A stretch of 64,000 nucleotides of DNA from Alloascoidea africana. Taxonomy: Eukaryota; Ascomycota; Alloascoideomycetes; Alloascoideales; Alloascoideaceae. Below are positions 32,739 to 44,207 of this stretch, piece by piece (position 1 is the first letter of the stretch; each line of letters begins with the position of its first letter). A model generated the notes under the pieces. It worked only from the letters and a program-made list of their open reading frames with translations, ran no database searches and was not told the DNA's origin. The position numbers and the translations under genes are program-made. Location: assembly GCA_030581615.1 (NCBI GenBank), contig JAKTTT010000039.1, forward strand, positions 62,001-126,000, read 5' to 3'.

Positions 32739-35700
32739 TGTGGGAGAAACCTCAGAATGTGGTGAGAGCGTGGAAAAACGGAAAAACAAGAAAATGAAGA
32801 AAAAGCAACCCTCCGCCGTTTATATCTGATTGTGTCAAATCGAAAAAGTTTTTGCTATGCTTCCAGAAGGAAATACGGATACTGTGTGAGCAGTGAACTT
32901 GCAACAAATATGAAGATGTATTCGTCAAGTAAGCTGTAAAAATTATTATTTTCTCTCCTGCAATTGGAATACGGACATCTTTTGATTAGACAACAGCAAG
33001 ATTATGCTACATCCTAGAAAAAGGAGCTTGGGAGTTACACAGAAGAACCATGGCCAACGACCCAAAAAATATGGCGGAGCTATTATGTCCGACAAACGAG
33101 ACAGACGCGCTGTGCACGTTACTGGTCTAAGATTGATCTCGGAAAACTCATTTCTTGTTAAGCATATTCTGCAGAGCTATAAAGATTAGTTGGGTTAGAT
33201 GTAAAGCATTCACATTTTCCCCTGCTGCTGGGATGCTGGAGATCTCTTTATAAAATTAAAAAGTATGTTATGTCTCTCCATAATATTTGTCCTTTGAAAT
33301 CTACTTTGACGCCGATCCCTACTGCAAAATGCATGTATGTCTCATTGTGTTGTTTTCGTAAATGCACACCTTCTTCGGTGAGACTTCTTTCCTCTTTAGG
33401 AATTGATACTTTCCCAATTTAGTCAATTATAAGTCATATTTTAATATCCTGGTGATTTTCTCTACATTACAGGTTTCCACCTCTACGTCTATTACTGTCG
33501 CATTCTTTGTTTGGTTTTAATCAAAATTTGAGTACAGACTCTGGTTTTATAATCAGATACAGCTTCCATTTTTGGTTTTGACAGGAGACAAAACACTGTG
33601 GGGAATTCACCTTTACATGCTTTCGGAGGCACTTACCAGAAGATGCCCAAGCATTACACGTCTTAATAAACTCCCAAAAGATCAAATCTTTTCAAAATCT
33701 TGGACAATTGTGATAGAACGTGACTGTATGGAATACTAAATTAGTATCGTTACATGCCTATTCAATCAGAAGTATCAATCATATGGACTACAACATCAAG
33801 GCCGTACGCGCATGCTGCGTAATCTTTCCAGTCCATTCATCACCAAAAAGGTGGATATTTCTATGAAGAAATCGGTAGCGGTCTATCACGAAACGATTGA
33901 AAAACTCAAAAAACCAATACTACTGAGATTAATCACTCTTTTTCTGATGCCTAACAAAACATATAACGCAAAAATGTAATTCAGTCAAACAATTATTTCA
34001 AGGGTAGAACCCTTTATTTATTTGAAACCTATCCTTTCTTTGTGTTGTACTCCCTACCAACAATAAATCCAATTTCATCAAAGCAGCAAGATATAACCTT
34101 TCGAGTGAATGCAAATCTTTGCTACTCGAGATCATTCAACGATTGCAGATGTTTTGGTTTTTGCATTATTTTTATACTTTGTAGGTCAAAATAGAGTTGC
34201 TTCATGATCAGAAGGCATCAACTTAGTGATACCAGATTAATTTGACTATCTAGGACTGATTAATATTTACAGCTATAGGTGGCATGCAATAGGCATTTGT
34301 GACTCAAGAACAACAAAGCTTAGATTATCTACGTATTAAATAATATCGCAGAAAAACAAAACTCAGGTTTGTTTGTTCGATTCTGGTGGGATCCAGGGTT
34401 CAGAAAGAAACTGTAAAGAGTGGTCAATTGCACAACAGAATGTATTGTATTATAGAAATTCATTGATATGTTCAATGTGAACTGTCAAAAAATGCATGGA
34501 AGCATTACTATTCCAAGTTCGATACGAACTTATGCACAAAAAGTGGAAAATGTGGATGCGTAGAGCAATTCCTCGTAAGCACAAGGTACTTAAATTTGAA
34601 GCTTCATAGTATGCCATGGCTCATATTTTTTCAGCTAGTTGGGAGAGTGCCCAACAAACAGTTTCAGAATAAAAAAAAAGTGTAGATTAATAAATCTGCA
34701 TCGAAGTATTATTTCGTATATTTTTGGGCCTGTACTGAATGTGGAAATTATTGAAGGATCAGAGTCTGATATGTTAATTGACCTGATAAATAACAAAGGT
34801 GAAGCCGACCTTTCCTTCCAGATAAGACCTAGTGGGTTGGGAACCCCATATGATGCTATAATAGAACTTTTCCTAGCTGTCGAAAATTCTGCCCGCAAAG
34901 AATGAAGGTAGACAATAACATTTCAGATTCGGTCTAATTGCCGAACGCAAAAATCAGGTTGTCAACTGAGAGGATTTTAGAATCTGGTGGCTTGTTAGGG
35001 GCCATTCATTAACTCGCTTGACTTAATAATCCTTATATTATTCCAAGGGCGGCTCTTATATTATTGTGGAATTCCCCACTTGAATCATTTCCCTGCTTTG
35101 AAGCTGCAATTTATTTTAAGTCTACAGGGCAAAAGATGACTTTGCCAATTTTCAAGTGTAGACTGCGCTCGGCTAAATAAGGGGCGAACTTTTAAAAGTC
35201 ATACTTACTTGTTAAATCTGTAGTAGAATATGTTAAAATGGACATCTATAACTCTAGATTGCGAGGTGCAAAATAAATACGACCTGTGGAGCAAGTATTC
35301 GATAGGAAGGAAGGAAGGAAATGGAACAAAATCTAATGTCTTTTTTTCCATACAAGGAGGATTTTTCGCCGCCCATTAGTTGCTGCTCATGTTGTATTTG
35401 GCCGATAGATTGGCACTTAAAAGACATGAAGGATTCATGCGGGAAATACAACATCCTTGTTTACTTCAGTTTAAAACGTTCCTCGTTTAATTATACTCCT
35501 AATTGGTCATGAGACTTCAACTGGTGACGTATCTAAGACGATTCCAATAGCACTATCTTTCTATCCAAATGTTGCTGTTGGTTCTAATCCTCCTAGCAAG
35601 TGCAAATAGCATCATCTTATATATAACAAGATTGTATTCTATTTTCCTTTTTTTCCCATACAACACAATCAGCAACTTTCGAAACTAGAGATACAGATGC

Positions 35701-38700
35701 TAGGTACGCTATTCTTTTCTCCTTGTTTCCGGTACATAGTAGCCTTTGATTAAGTTTGCACACTAAACCTGGTACAAACAATCTCAGTACATCTAAAGAA
35801 GATGTTACGATACAAGGATTCACCAGTTAACTATTTGCTCAACAGTCCCATACTCAAGCATAACAGATGTCTCTCGTAATCATATAATAAAGCAAGCTAA
35901 TTGCTGTTTTTCACAAACTTGAGAAAAAAGGAGAGAAATTAATGGATTGTTTCTATGATCTGATAAGATTAAAAGTGCATTCAAAATTCTATTTACGTGT
36001 AATATTTATATCATTACTTCCAAAGAAGTCTTTCAAATTATTCCCAATCCTTGAATGGGTTGTTGATATAACATAAGATAAATAATGGTCTATATATCCT
36101 TGGAAGCCTCATTAACACACAAACCGACATATACATAATGATGTTGAAGTTTTGTTTAGGCATATATTTCCAACTCTTTGTTAAATTTATATTCTCTCGC
36201 TTTTAATCTAAAATAAAACCAAATTTGAAAATTCGTATCAGATTGGGCAGTAAAAAGGCATAGGCTATGATTGTCTATGAGCTGGCTTATGCTCAAGTGA
36301 TATCAAAAGATTCCTACAATTATTACTAACTATCTTTTCTTGATTTGCGCCGAATTTTAGGTCCAGCTATGACTAACAATGATGAAGAATAAAGAAATTC
36401 ACTGCCGCCAGCTTGCGAACCTTGCCAAAGCTTCGTTAGCATGATGTAAAGTTTATCTATGAGTTACCGGAGTCAATACAATCTTATTCTCTGATTATCA
36501 ATGCATCAAGTCACATGAAGTTTCTCGTTGATTCAGCTTTACTTCCCATTTCCTGCCTTTTTTGCTAAAAGTTGATTATGGCACGTACCAGACACCGAAT
36601 CTATAAATTAGAACAAAAGTAATAGAACTGAACCTGGTTCGTTTATTATTACTAAGTGTATTTGAATTGAGAGCTAGAGACAAATTTTTGTAGATCGCGT
36701 CAATTGAGACACATTGAGTTGGATTGACAACTAATGCCAGCAGCAGTTGACTTTTAATACCATTAATCTTCTCTGCATTTCTATGGTTTAGTTCAGAGCC
36801 TGCTTAAACTTTAATTTACACATCCTTCTCTTGCTTGATAAGTTGAGTGTAGCATCAATAATATTAAGCGCTCTATATTTGTATCATGCGACGAAGCACC
36901 ATAAAAAGCTGATAATAGTGTTCTGGCCGGCCTTAGATATCATAATCTAATATTTGACAAGTGTCCTTCTTGGATATCCATTCCGAAGGTTTTGTTAAAC
37001 CAGAGATTTTACTAAAGTAAATACATCTTGGTAATCAGTCTTGGTTGGAGTCTTTCATAAAACTCCAATAACCCAGTATCTCCTCATGTTTTCTAGAGTT
37101 TCTAGAGTCTTCAAGTCGTCGTAATCTTCCTGCACTCGATATAGGCACTGCCTTGGTTACATTTCAATCACTAAAAGCTACCAGTTTCTATAGAATGTCA
37201 TAGAACTTTTTATTTCTAACATTTTAGTCCCCGTATATATAACTCTTGTTTGTCTTCACGCAGGTATGAAAAGAGCGAAGCTCTAGTAGGTTATCGTTAT
37301 ATACAAAACTCCTAACAGTATAAACACATTCAAGCGAACCAGAATCATCACAAAGTCAGTTCTGATGAGCTGAAATCAAGCAACACAGACTTTTGTTAAC
37401 AATAATGTTGCCTTACAATTGGTTTTGCAAAAACGGAACGTGATCTTATACAGGTGCTATCACATGAAGAGTAAAGTAATATGCCAGTGATGAGTATTCT
37501 AACCCTTGTGGAGCACATCTCGCGTACCTACGGCTAGATCTCCTTCTTGGGACTTTGGCCACTCTTTTTCCCTTCTTCTAAGCTCATGTTCTTCGAGACC
37601 CCTAGATGAGAAAACTCTCGCTAACAGAAGCTGCTTCCTCAGGAACCAAATAGATCATATGTAGCCGAGGGCCCCTAATCCTTTTTCTCTATTAAGAAAC
37701 AGAGATGGGAACTTCAAAAGTCCAAAAGGCTCTTTAAAACTCGACAACAATATATGGGAGCGAAGCTTGACTTCAAGGTCGCCATGATCACCCTTATCAT
37801 CAAAAATTCTCAGGTAAATGCCTACTTTAATTGGAATATTCTGCTTATCATTATATATCAAGGGAAGCTGAGCCAAATTCTTTTCTACAGTCGATGCCAC
37901 AGCAAAGACATGTTTAATGTTAAGGTACATGAAACAGAAGTTTCCAATCGCTGCTTCTTAGTGATTTCTCTATAATATCAGGGGATCTTCATTAATTAAT
38001 GATCTACTTAAGGAGCATTCTCTTTTAGGATTGTACCGGCTTTTGTTTTGCTTTGGGTGGTTTCAAAAACGAAAAGCAAGATGATTAGGCATTGAAGGAC
38101 CACCAGTTCTAAGAAGGAGATCTAGGTACACCAGTTGTTCTTTGTCTTGTGATTAAATCGTCAAAATTGGGCTCTACTTCCAACTAGTAGCCCTCAAAGA
38201 CACAATTGAGTAATCTCAAATGAGAGTGATTAAGCATCTTTGAACAACGACTATCTTTGGTAGCGTAGTCAGTAAAAGAGACGAACAACTACAGGAAGGT
38301 TTACGCCAGGCATGCCCATTACATTGGCCACTCGAGAGTTTTGGATAGCTAGTTAATTTCATTTCATAGAAATAACGGGTTCCACGATTTAAGTTGAGAA
38401 CTCAGCTAGGATATAAAAAGAGAGATATCCTTGTGAATAATCTTTGCCCAAGCACGCCTTCCTAAGTGAGAACTCATTCAACTGCTAACAGTTTGTCAAC
38501 CACTATCAGGTTTGGAAAACTTTGTACAAATTTTGAGGGAATGTTTAATTCCACAGACACACAGCAAGTAAGGAAGCTACTCGCCAAGTATAAAATCGCT
38601 AGATCCTATTTTTTTAAGGAATTATAAGCTTTATTTTCATTCTCTTACCGTTAACAGACCTTGAAGTAGTTGGGAGGAATAACTAAAAAAGTATTAGAAT

Positions 38701-40463
38701 CAGTCTTTTTCCTTTAGTAAAGTACGCAATCATTGATAACTCAAGCAATTACTTGAAAGCTCAAATAAAACAGAATGATTTTATCTGTGGTTGGATATAA
38801 AACACATGTGTGTGTGTTTGTTAATTCCTTGCTAAATGCTCATAAATGATGATAACAGCCCGTCTTTGTCCATCCTCACTTTCAGTGTTTCCTATCGATT
38901 CATAAATGGTGTTATCAACGGAAAACATTTGTATTATGATGCTATGAACATCTCACCTTCTTCTTTCTCGTGTCGCCAGGGAAGTGCGCTTTCTTTTCGG
39001 ATGCTTCATACTCAGTTAAAGTTTGCCTTCATTTCTGAGCAAACCATAGATGCTCGAGATTCACCGTTTTTAGAGAAGACAAGAAAAATCGAGTCCGATA
39101 GAAAGGTCAACTGTTGGGCTTCCAATGGCTCCTCGTAGACTTTAAACAGTACCCAGCCAACTAGAATATCCTCTATCATATAGCTTTGACTCTATATAGT
39201 TGAAGGACGAAAGATCATCAGAAATCTATGTGATTGTCAACTTTGTTAACTCTTGAATCGTGACATCACAGGCTAAATAACTGGATGTGTGGTATGCCAT
39301 TTCGACATATGGTACTAGTGACTATTGTGGTATAGTGCATAGGAATTCTAAATTAGTCCAATTTGGAAAAGGATCTTTCAGGTACACAAAAGAGAGCGAT
39401 GAGTTATGGTTGCCGGGTAGTTTGAAACCTTCCACTGTCTATGCTTCAGATAACTCTTACCATTATTTCCTGTCTATACACTGTTTCCACAAGTAATGTT
39501 CTTGAGATTAGTCAGATTTTTACTAGGTGGGGACAAAAATTTTTGAGAGGTACCTTACAAGCTCAAAAGTCTGCTGATCAAAACGAAATATTACTAAAAT
39601 GGCCTTGTAGTATCTATTGACATCCATTACTGATTTACCCGAAGGACAAGATTTCTCATCGAATTGCTGTAAAATGTCTCGGAAGGAGAAAAAAGCACAA
39701 AGCCAAAACTTCGAGCTAGTTACTCGATTAGGGGGCATTTTCTTGTACAATTCGAATAGTTGGTCTACTCAAAGTCTTGGGCCGTTTTCTTTTGGTAACA
39801 TAGTTACTGGCCCTTAAAGCAAGAGTACGACCACTAACAGAGCATTTGCCTACCGAGAAACAATGTACAAGAACCATTAACCAGGCCACTTCAGTTGTAA
39901 GATGTGTACCTCCTAATCCATCCATCCCTCATATTTGAGGAATGCATGCTATATAGTATGCAGATTGTCTTTTCACAAGCTTTCGATCAATGTCTCATTG
40001 CCCAGTGTTTCCTTCTGCTGCACTTGACTGTTTTAAAGCTCCGATTACAATTAAAGTTACGCCAACGTCGACACAAACGTTTACAGAAATGTCCAGTGAA
40101 CAGCTCATGGCTGATACTAGGAACTAACAGCCATCCGCAGAAGTTATTAATTTTGGCCCATATTGTTACCACAATTCCAGACACCTCGTTGGTTCGCTTT
40201 TCTCCGGTAAGACCGTTTCTTGGTTTAATTCCGTTTATCTTCAACCATGCTGATTAGCATTGCTCCAACTTGGACAGTGTGTACTAATGTGGTTGGCCAA
40301 GGAGCGTATAAATCAGCAGTCTTCTGCTCCTATTAAGCTGTTGTTTTTTTCTCTGTGAAATCATTGATTTTACGATGAAAGCATTAGCCACCGACTACAC
40401 TGGATAGTCCTTAGAAGGACCTATAGCCAAAATCTATCTCAAAAGTTTCCCATAAATCCTAAA

Positions 40464-40471
40464 TCACGTGA
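40464..40471. promoter_or_regulatory. TCACGTGA palindrome, Cbf1/E-box type
   Basis: An 8-bp palindrome within ATCACGTGA, matching RTCACGTG, lies about 190 nt before the monooxygenase start. Cbf1 sites often control sulfur metabolism genes in yeasts. Flavin monooxygenases oxidise thiols in yeast, so the pairing is sensible but unproven. Confidence 0.4.
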
Positions 40472-40584
40472 AATCGATTCGTCATCTGTCTCTAGCACGA
40501 ATATGAAGCTTTAAATTGCGACACTAGTGATCGATTATCACTACGGATGTTGAAAGATAGTTCTGGGGAAATGGCGTTAGAATT

Positions 40585-40592
40585 TATATAAA
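40585..40592 (+). promoter_or_regulatory. TATA box of the monooxygenase gene
   Basis: TATATAAA lies 65 nt before the ATG at 40657, a suitable distance for a yeast TATA promoter. Confidence 0.55.
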
Positions 40593-40656
40593 GGTATTGA
40601 TTTGCTGGGAGTCCTTTCCTGGTCTCCTTGTATTTCACCAGAATCGCCATTTAGCA

Positions 40657-42123
40657 ATGACCCAAACAAAACCAGGACAAAAGCTGGTCAGATCAGTTGC
40701 CATCATTGGTGGGGGAGCATCTGGCATTATTACTCTTGAAACCCTTATCAAACAAAACAAGTTTGATAAGATCTCTCTTTTTGAGAGAAGAGACGTGGTT
40801 GGGGGTATTTGGAATCTAGATCATCATCCCGATAAGTTAAAGGTACCTCCAGGTTCAGATCAGCATGAGCTAGACCCGCCGCTCCCTGTACCTGAGTTCA
40901 ATGGTCAAAAGGAGGTTAAGGTTCCAAGGAGTAAACGACAAGAATATCACCATACACCTTCCTACGAGGGAATGAGAACCAATATTCCAGAAAGATTAAT
41001 GACCTTTAGTGATTTGACCCATTGGCCGTATCTAGATATTCCTGAGCAAGACGACTTTACATCAATTGATTCTGTTCATCAATACCTAGAAACATACATT
41101 GATCGTCATAAGGGGCACTTCCAACTGCTTACAACCGTTGAGGAAGTAAGCAAAGCTGAAGGAGACCAGTACGAGTTGGTTCTGCGAACACAGACGAATG
41201 ACAAAGACAGTGACGGAAATTACCTAGATAGATGGTGGAAAGCCCGATATGACGCTGTGGTGGTAGCAGTTGGACATTATCATGTTCCTTTGATCCCAGA
41301 TATTCCAGGGCTAAGGGAGGTGTACAATTATTTTCCAGACAAGATTCAGCACGCAAAAACGTACAGGAACCCTGAACCGTATAGAGATACAAAAGTGGTT
41401 GTTATAGGTTCACGGGCCTCGGGATCTGACATTTCCAGACTGGTGTCAAAAGTTGCTAAAGAGGTGGTTCAATCATCAAGGACGGCTTATCCAATTCGAA
41501 AAGTACTTGATAGAGACAATTTGATAGAAAAAGGGATTATTGACCATTACGAACTCTACGACAATAACACAAAGTTCAGAATACATTTTGGCGATGGATC
41601 AATCTATGATAATCCCGATTATGTCATCTATGGTACTGGATATTTCTTCTCTTATCCGCTGCTAGATAAGCTATACCCCGATTTTACAAATGGAATCATC
41701 CTACCTTCTTCTTATCAGCATACTTTTTACATCCCAGACCCTTATATCACCACTGTGGGTGTGCCTATTGACGGCATCAGCTTTAGGGTGTTTGAATATC
41801 AAGCAGTGCTAGTTGCTAGATTTTTATCTGGTGAGACATCTTTACCCTCAGTAGAAGAACAGTGGGATTGGACCAAAAAGAGGTTCGAAGCTTGGGGTAA
41901 TACACGTCAATATCACACTATCGGTTTCGAAGGAGCTGAACAGTATTTTAATGAGCTTGTTGAACTTGGAAAAGGTGTGGAACCTTTTACCAAAGGAGCA
42001 AGACCTTTCCCCATTTTTGCCGAGGAAGACAAGAAAGTTTGGCTGAAAGCTAAAGAGAGGCTGATCAAGTTTTGGGACGTTGACGATAGTTTTTCTCAAA
42101 ACAAGCCCTTGAAAGAGGCATGA
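40657..42123 (+). CDS. Flavin-containing monooxygenase, yeast Fmo1-like
   Basis: 488 residues from the first ATG; the frame continues upstream only to a TTG next to the TATA box. The N-terminal FAD Rossmann motif is VAIIGGGASG (GxGxxG at about 18-23), followed by LFERRDVVGGIWN. The FMO identifying motif is present in altered form (FPDKIQHAKTYR). The second Rossmann motif, for NADPH, reads VVVIGSRASGSD at about 247-257, with Arg in place of the central Gly. A TGY motif (YVIYGTGYFF) is kept. FMOs use NADPH and O2 to oxygenate soft nucleophiles. The S. cerevisiae enzyme oxidises thiols such as glutathione for ER redox balance. No membrane anchor or signal peptide is visible. It is followed in the same orientation by a secreted lipase gene 654 nt downstream. 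Confidence 0.9.
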   Translation: MTQTKPGQKLVRSVAIIGGGASGIITLETLIKQNKFDKISLFERRDVVGGIWNLDHHPDKLKVPPGSDQHELDPPLPVPEFNGQKEVKVPRSKRQEYHHTPSYEGMRTNIPERLMTFSDLTHWPYLDIPEQDDFTSIDSVHQYLETYIDRHKGHFQLLTTVEEVSKAEGDQYELVLRTQTNDKDSDGNYLDRWWKARYDAVVVAVGHYHVPLIPDIPGLREVYNYFPDKIQHAKTYRNPEPYRDTKVVVIGSRASGSDISRLVSKVAKEVVQSSRTAYPIRKVLDRDNLIEKGIIDHYELYDNNTKFRIHFGDGSIYDNPDYVIYGTGYFFSYPLLDKLYPDFTNGIILPSSYQHTFYIPDPYITTVGVPIDGISFRVFEYQAVLVARFLSGETSLPSVEEQWDWTKKRFEAWGNTRQYHTIGFEGAEQYFNELVELGKGVEPFTKGARPFPIFAEEDKKVWLKAKERLIKFWDVDDSFSQNKPLKEA

Positions 42124-42777
42124 ACGTGAAAACAATGTAACCCCATTCAGATATACGAGATGCTAGGTTAATTTGATTTCTTTGAGCAAATCTCCCCGCT
42201 TTTAAGGATTAGTAAAATTCTTTAAAGTAATGTAGGTAATGTCATTTTATTAGATGGATCAATAATTTGTGCCAGCATTAAAATGCCTGGGGTGATGTTC
42301 CAAACACCACTTCACTTGTGAGGTGGTCTTTTTTGTACGCAGGATAAGGTTACTAAAACGGTAATGCATGTCTATTCTTTGTATGGACTTGAGAGCAACA
42401 CTCAATGTCCCTTGTCTCAAGATCATGTCCGTCAACCTCTGAGAAAAGGTTGCTAAAAGCAATACGCCAGAGATAATCCGGACCGTTGCAATAGAGGAGT
42501 TTGATTGAAAATCTGTTCCTTAGACATAAAAGGGTCATGATTATAGGTCTCTGTCATGCTTGTATAGCTGTATTAGAGAAAAAATAAGCGGAGAAGCTCT
42601 TGAGTATCTCGCAAGAACTTTTACCTCCATGTTTGTAATTGCTAGGTGGGGGTTTCCAATATTCCAGCATTGCACAGACAAGTTCTGAAGTTAAAAGTGC
42701 TAAAAGAGCTCTTCTCCCTTAACCTGCTCAAGCACTCTCTTCAATATCTTTCTTGTCCCCTAAAAAAGAAACAAGGA
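42124..42777. other. Intergenic region between monooxygenase and lipase
   Basis: AT-rich; terminator and promoter presumed. No ORF, repeat or strong TATA element stands out. Confidence 0.5.
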
Positions 42778-43938
42778 ATGGAAATAGCAAATTTACTTAT
42801 ATTTGTCCTGATTTTGCAAGCCGGTTGTGCTTATGCTGGCGAATCCTTTAAGCTGAGTTCGTTGTCGTCTGGTAATGCTGTGTTATCAGAGTTTATTCGT
42901 TATTCCAAACTGGAAGCCATGTCCTATTGTATCTTTGCTGATGGATGGTCGGAGCATAATGAGGACACTGGGTGCCCTCTTTACTGTACTGACGACAGCT
43001 TTGATGGAGTTGAATTAGTGGGTTATTATCTCCCTGATGACAGTTTTTCTCTGGATGTCACAACTTTGTTTTACTTTGACCATTCAAAGAAAGAAAAACT
43101 CATAGTTTTTAGAGGAAGCGTTACACCAAATGATTGGGCTACAGATTTGACGGCGCTTCCAAAGCCATATACTCCAACGGTGATGTTGGCCGGGACCGTT
43201 GTTGGCTCTCCGTGTAAGAATTGCCTAGTGCACGCGGGATTTAACAATGCTGTGGCGAGTACATGGAATAAGATTAACCAGACCTTTAGAGGCATGGATA
43301 CGGCCTATCCTGAGTACAAAACCGTTGTTTTGGGCCATTCTTTGGGTGGAGCGGCTGCCCAGTTGACAGGTGTTGAGCTGGCGTTGTTGGGCTATAACCC
43401 ATTGGTCGTCTCTTTTGGTTCTCCTCTTATAGGAAACGACAAATTTGTGAAATACTTGGACAACTTGTTAAAACCCCAAGAAGCTTTTCGTGCTCTAAAA
43501 AATACTGGAGAGCTCCAGGGGAACCTGAGACATACTCACAACGCAGATGTTGTTACCTATATTCCAACACCACCGGTCTATGCTCATGGAGGACTACAAG
43601 TGTATTTGGATGGCCACGAGGGAATATCGCCATCAGCATCTAAAATTGTTGTATGCGACCCAACATCTTCAAACAAGTACAGTTGTGATGGTTTGAAGGA
43701 CCCAGACATTGATCTTTTGGATTTGCTAACAGACACCATTCCTATATACATTGTGGACGAGCATGTTGATTACTACCAAGATTTGATTAAATGCCTACTT
43801 TCTAGTGATCTTATTGCTTCTTTCAGAGCGTTTCTTCAAACGGCGTTATCTACGCTGCTTCAACTTCGTCCTGATTTGGCAATAACTACAGTTCTGGATA
43901 CGTATGAGCGTGCTGCTGTTGAGCAAAACGTGGTTTAG
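42778..43938 (+). CDS. Secreted class 3 lipase
   Basis: 386 residues from MEIANLLIFV, which gives a typical signal peptide (MEIANLLIFVLILQAGCAYA). Forty-four in-frame codons upstream lack signal character and are ignored. The alpha/beta hydrolase core includes LIVFRGSVTPNDW, the nucleophile elbow VVLGHSLGGAAAQ (Ser188), NADVVTYIP with the likely catalytic Asp257, and EHVDYY with the likely His329. Cysteines in the mature part (such as CPLYC and SPCKNC) suggest disulfides. Relatives include S. cerevisiae Lih1 and the secreted lipases of Yarrowia and Rhizomucor. It would hydrolyse acylglycerols outside the cell. The C-terminal 60 residues are helical and unassigned. Two possible N-glycosylation sites are seen, including NQT at 167. 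Confidence 0.9.
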   Translation: MEIANLLIFVLILQAGCAYAGESFKLSSLSSGNAVLSEFIRYSKLEAMSYCIFADGWSEHNEDTGCPLYCTDDSFDGVELVGYYLPDDSFSLDVTTLFYFDHSKKEKLIVFRGSVTPNDWATDLTALPKPYTPTVMLAGTVVGSPCKNCLVHAGFNNAVASTWNKINQTFRGMDTAYPEYKTVVLGHSLGGAAAQLTGVELALLGYNPLVVSFGSPLIGNDKFVKYLDNLLKPQEAFRALKNTGELQGNLRHTHNADVVTYIPTPPVYAHGGLQVYLDGHEGISPSASKIVVCDPTSSNKYSCDGLKDPDIDLLDLLTDTIPIYIVDEHVDYYQDLIKCLLSSDLIASFRAFLQTALSTLLQLRPDLAITTVLDTYERAAVEQNVV

Positions 43939-44207
43939 GATTATGCACAGTTTGTATTTTATGTTGTTGATTTCTAAGCATGAAAGCAGATTTATTGTAG
44001 TATTGAAGGGGAAAGATTTTGAAAAAAATAAAAATATTCATTCATAATGCTGATTTCACCTATCTAAATTACTATGCTAGTCGATATCATTCAAAGTATC
44101 ACAGTTTGCCCATTCAAAATAATAAAAAAGAAGAAACAAAGAAAAAGTAAGGCAAAATGCTGTAAACAAATACAAATATAATCATAAATAGATAGCGTCT
44201 TAATCCA

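Larger units (their letters stand above)
32739..40656. other. 7.9 kb gene-free stretch
   Basis: The longest interval here without any recognisable gene. It is AT-rich with dense stops in all frames. Scattered short frames exist (34639..34905 plus, 37930..37655 minus, 38836..39138 plus, 39904..40257 plus), but none has a start, splice pattern or domain that convinces me. No tRNA, long terminal repeat or long tandem repeat was seen. The final 200 nt form the monooxygenase promoter. The interval could hold non-coding transcripts, a centromere or eroded genes; nothing here decides between these. Confidence 0.5.
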
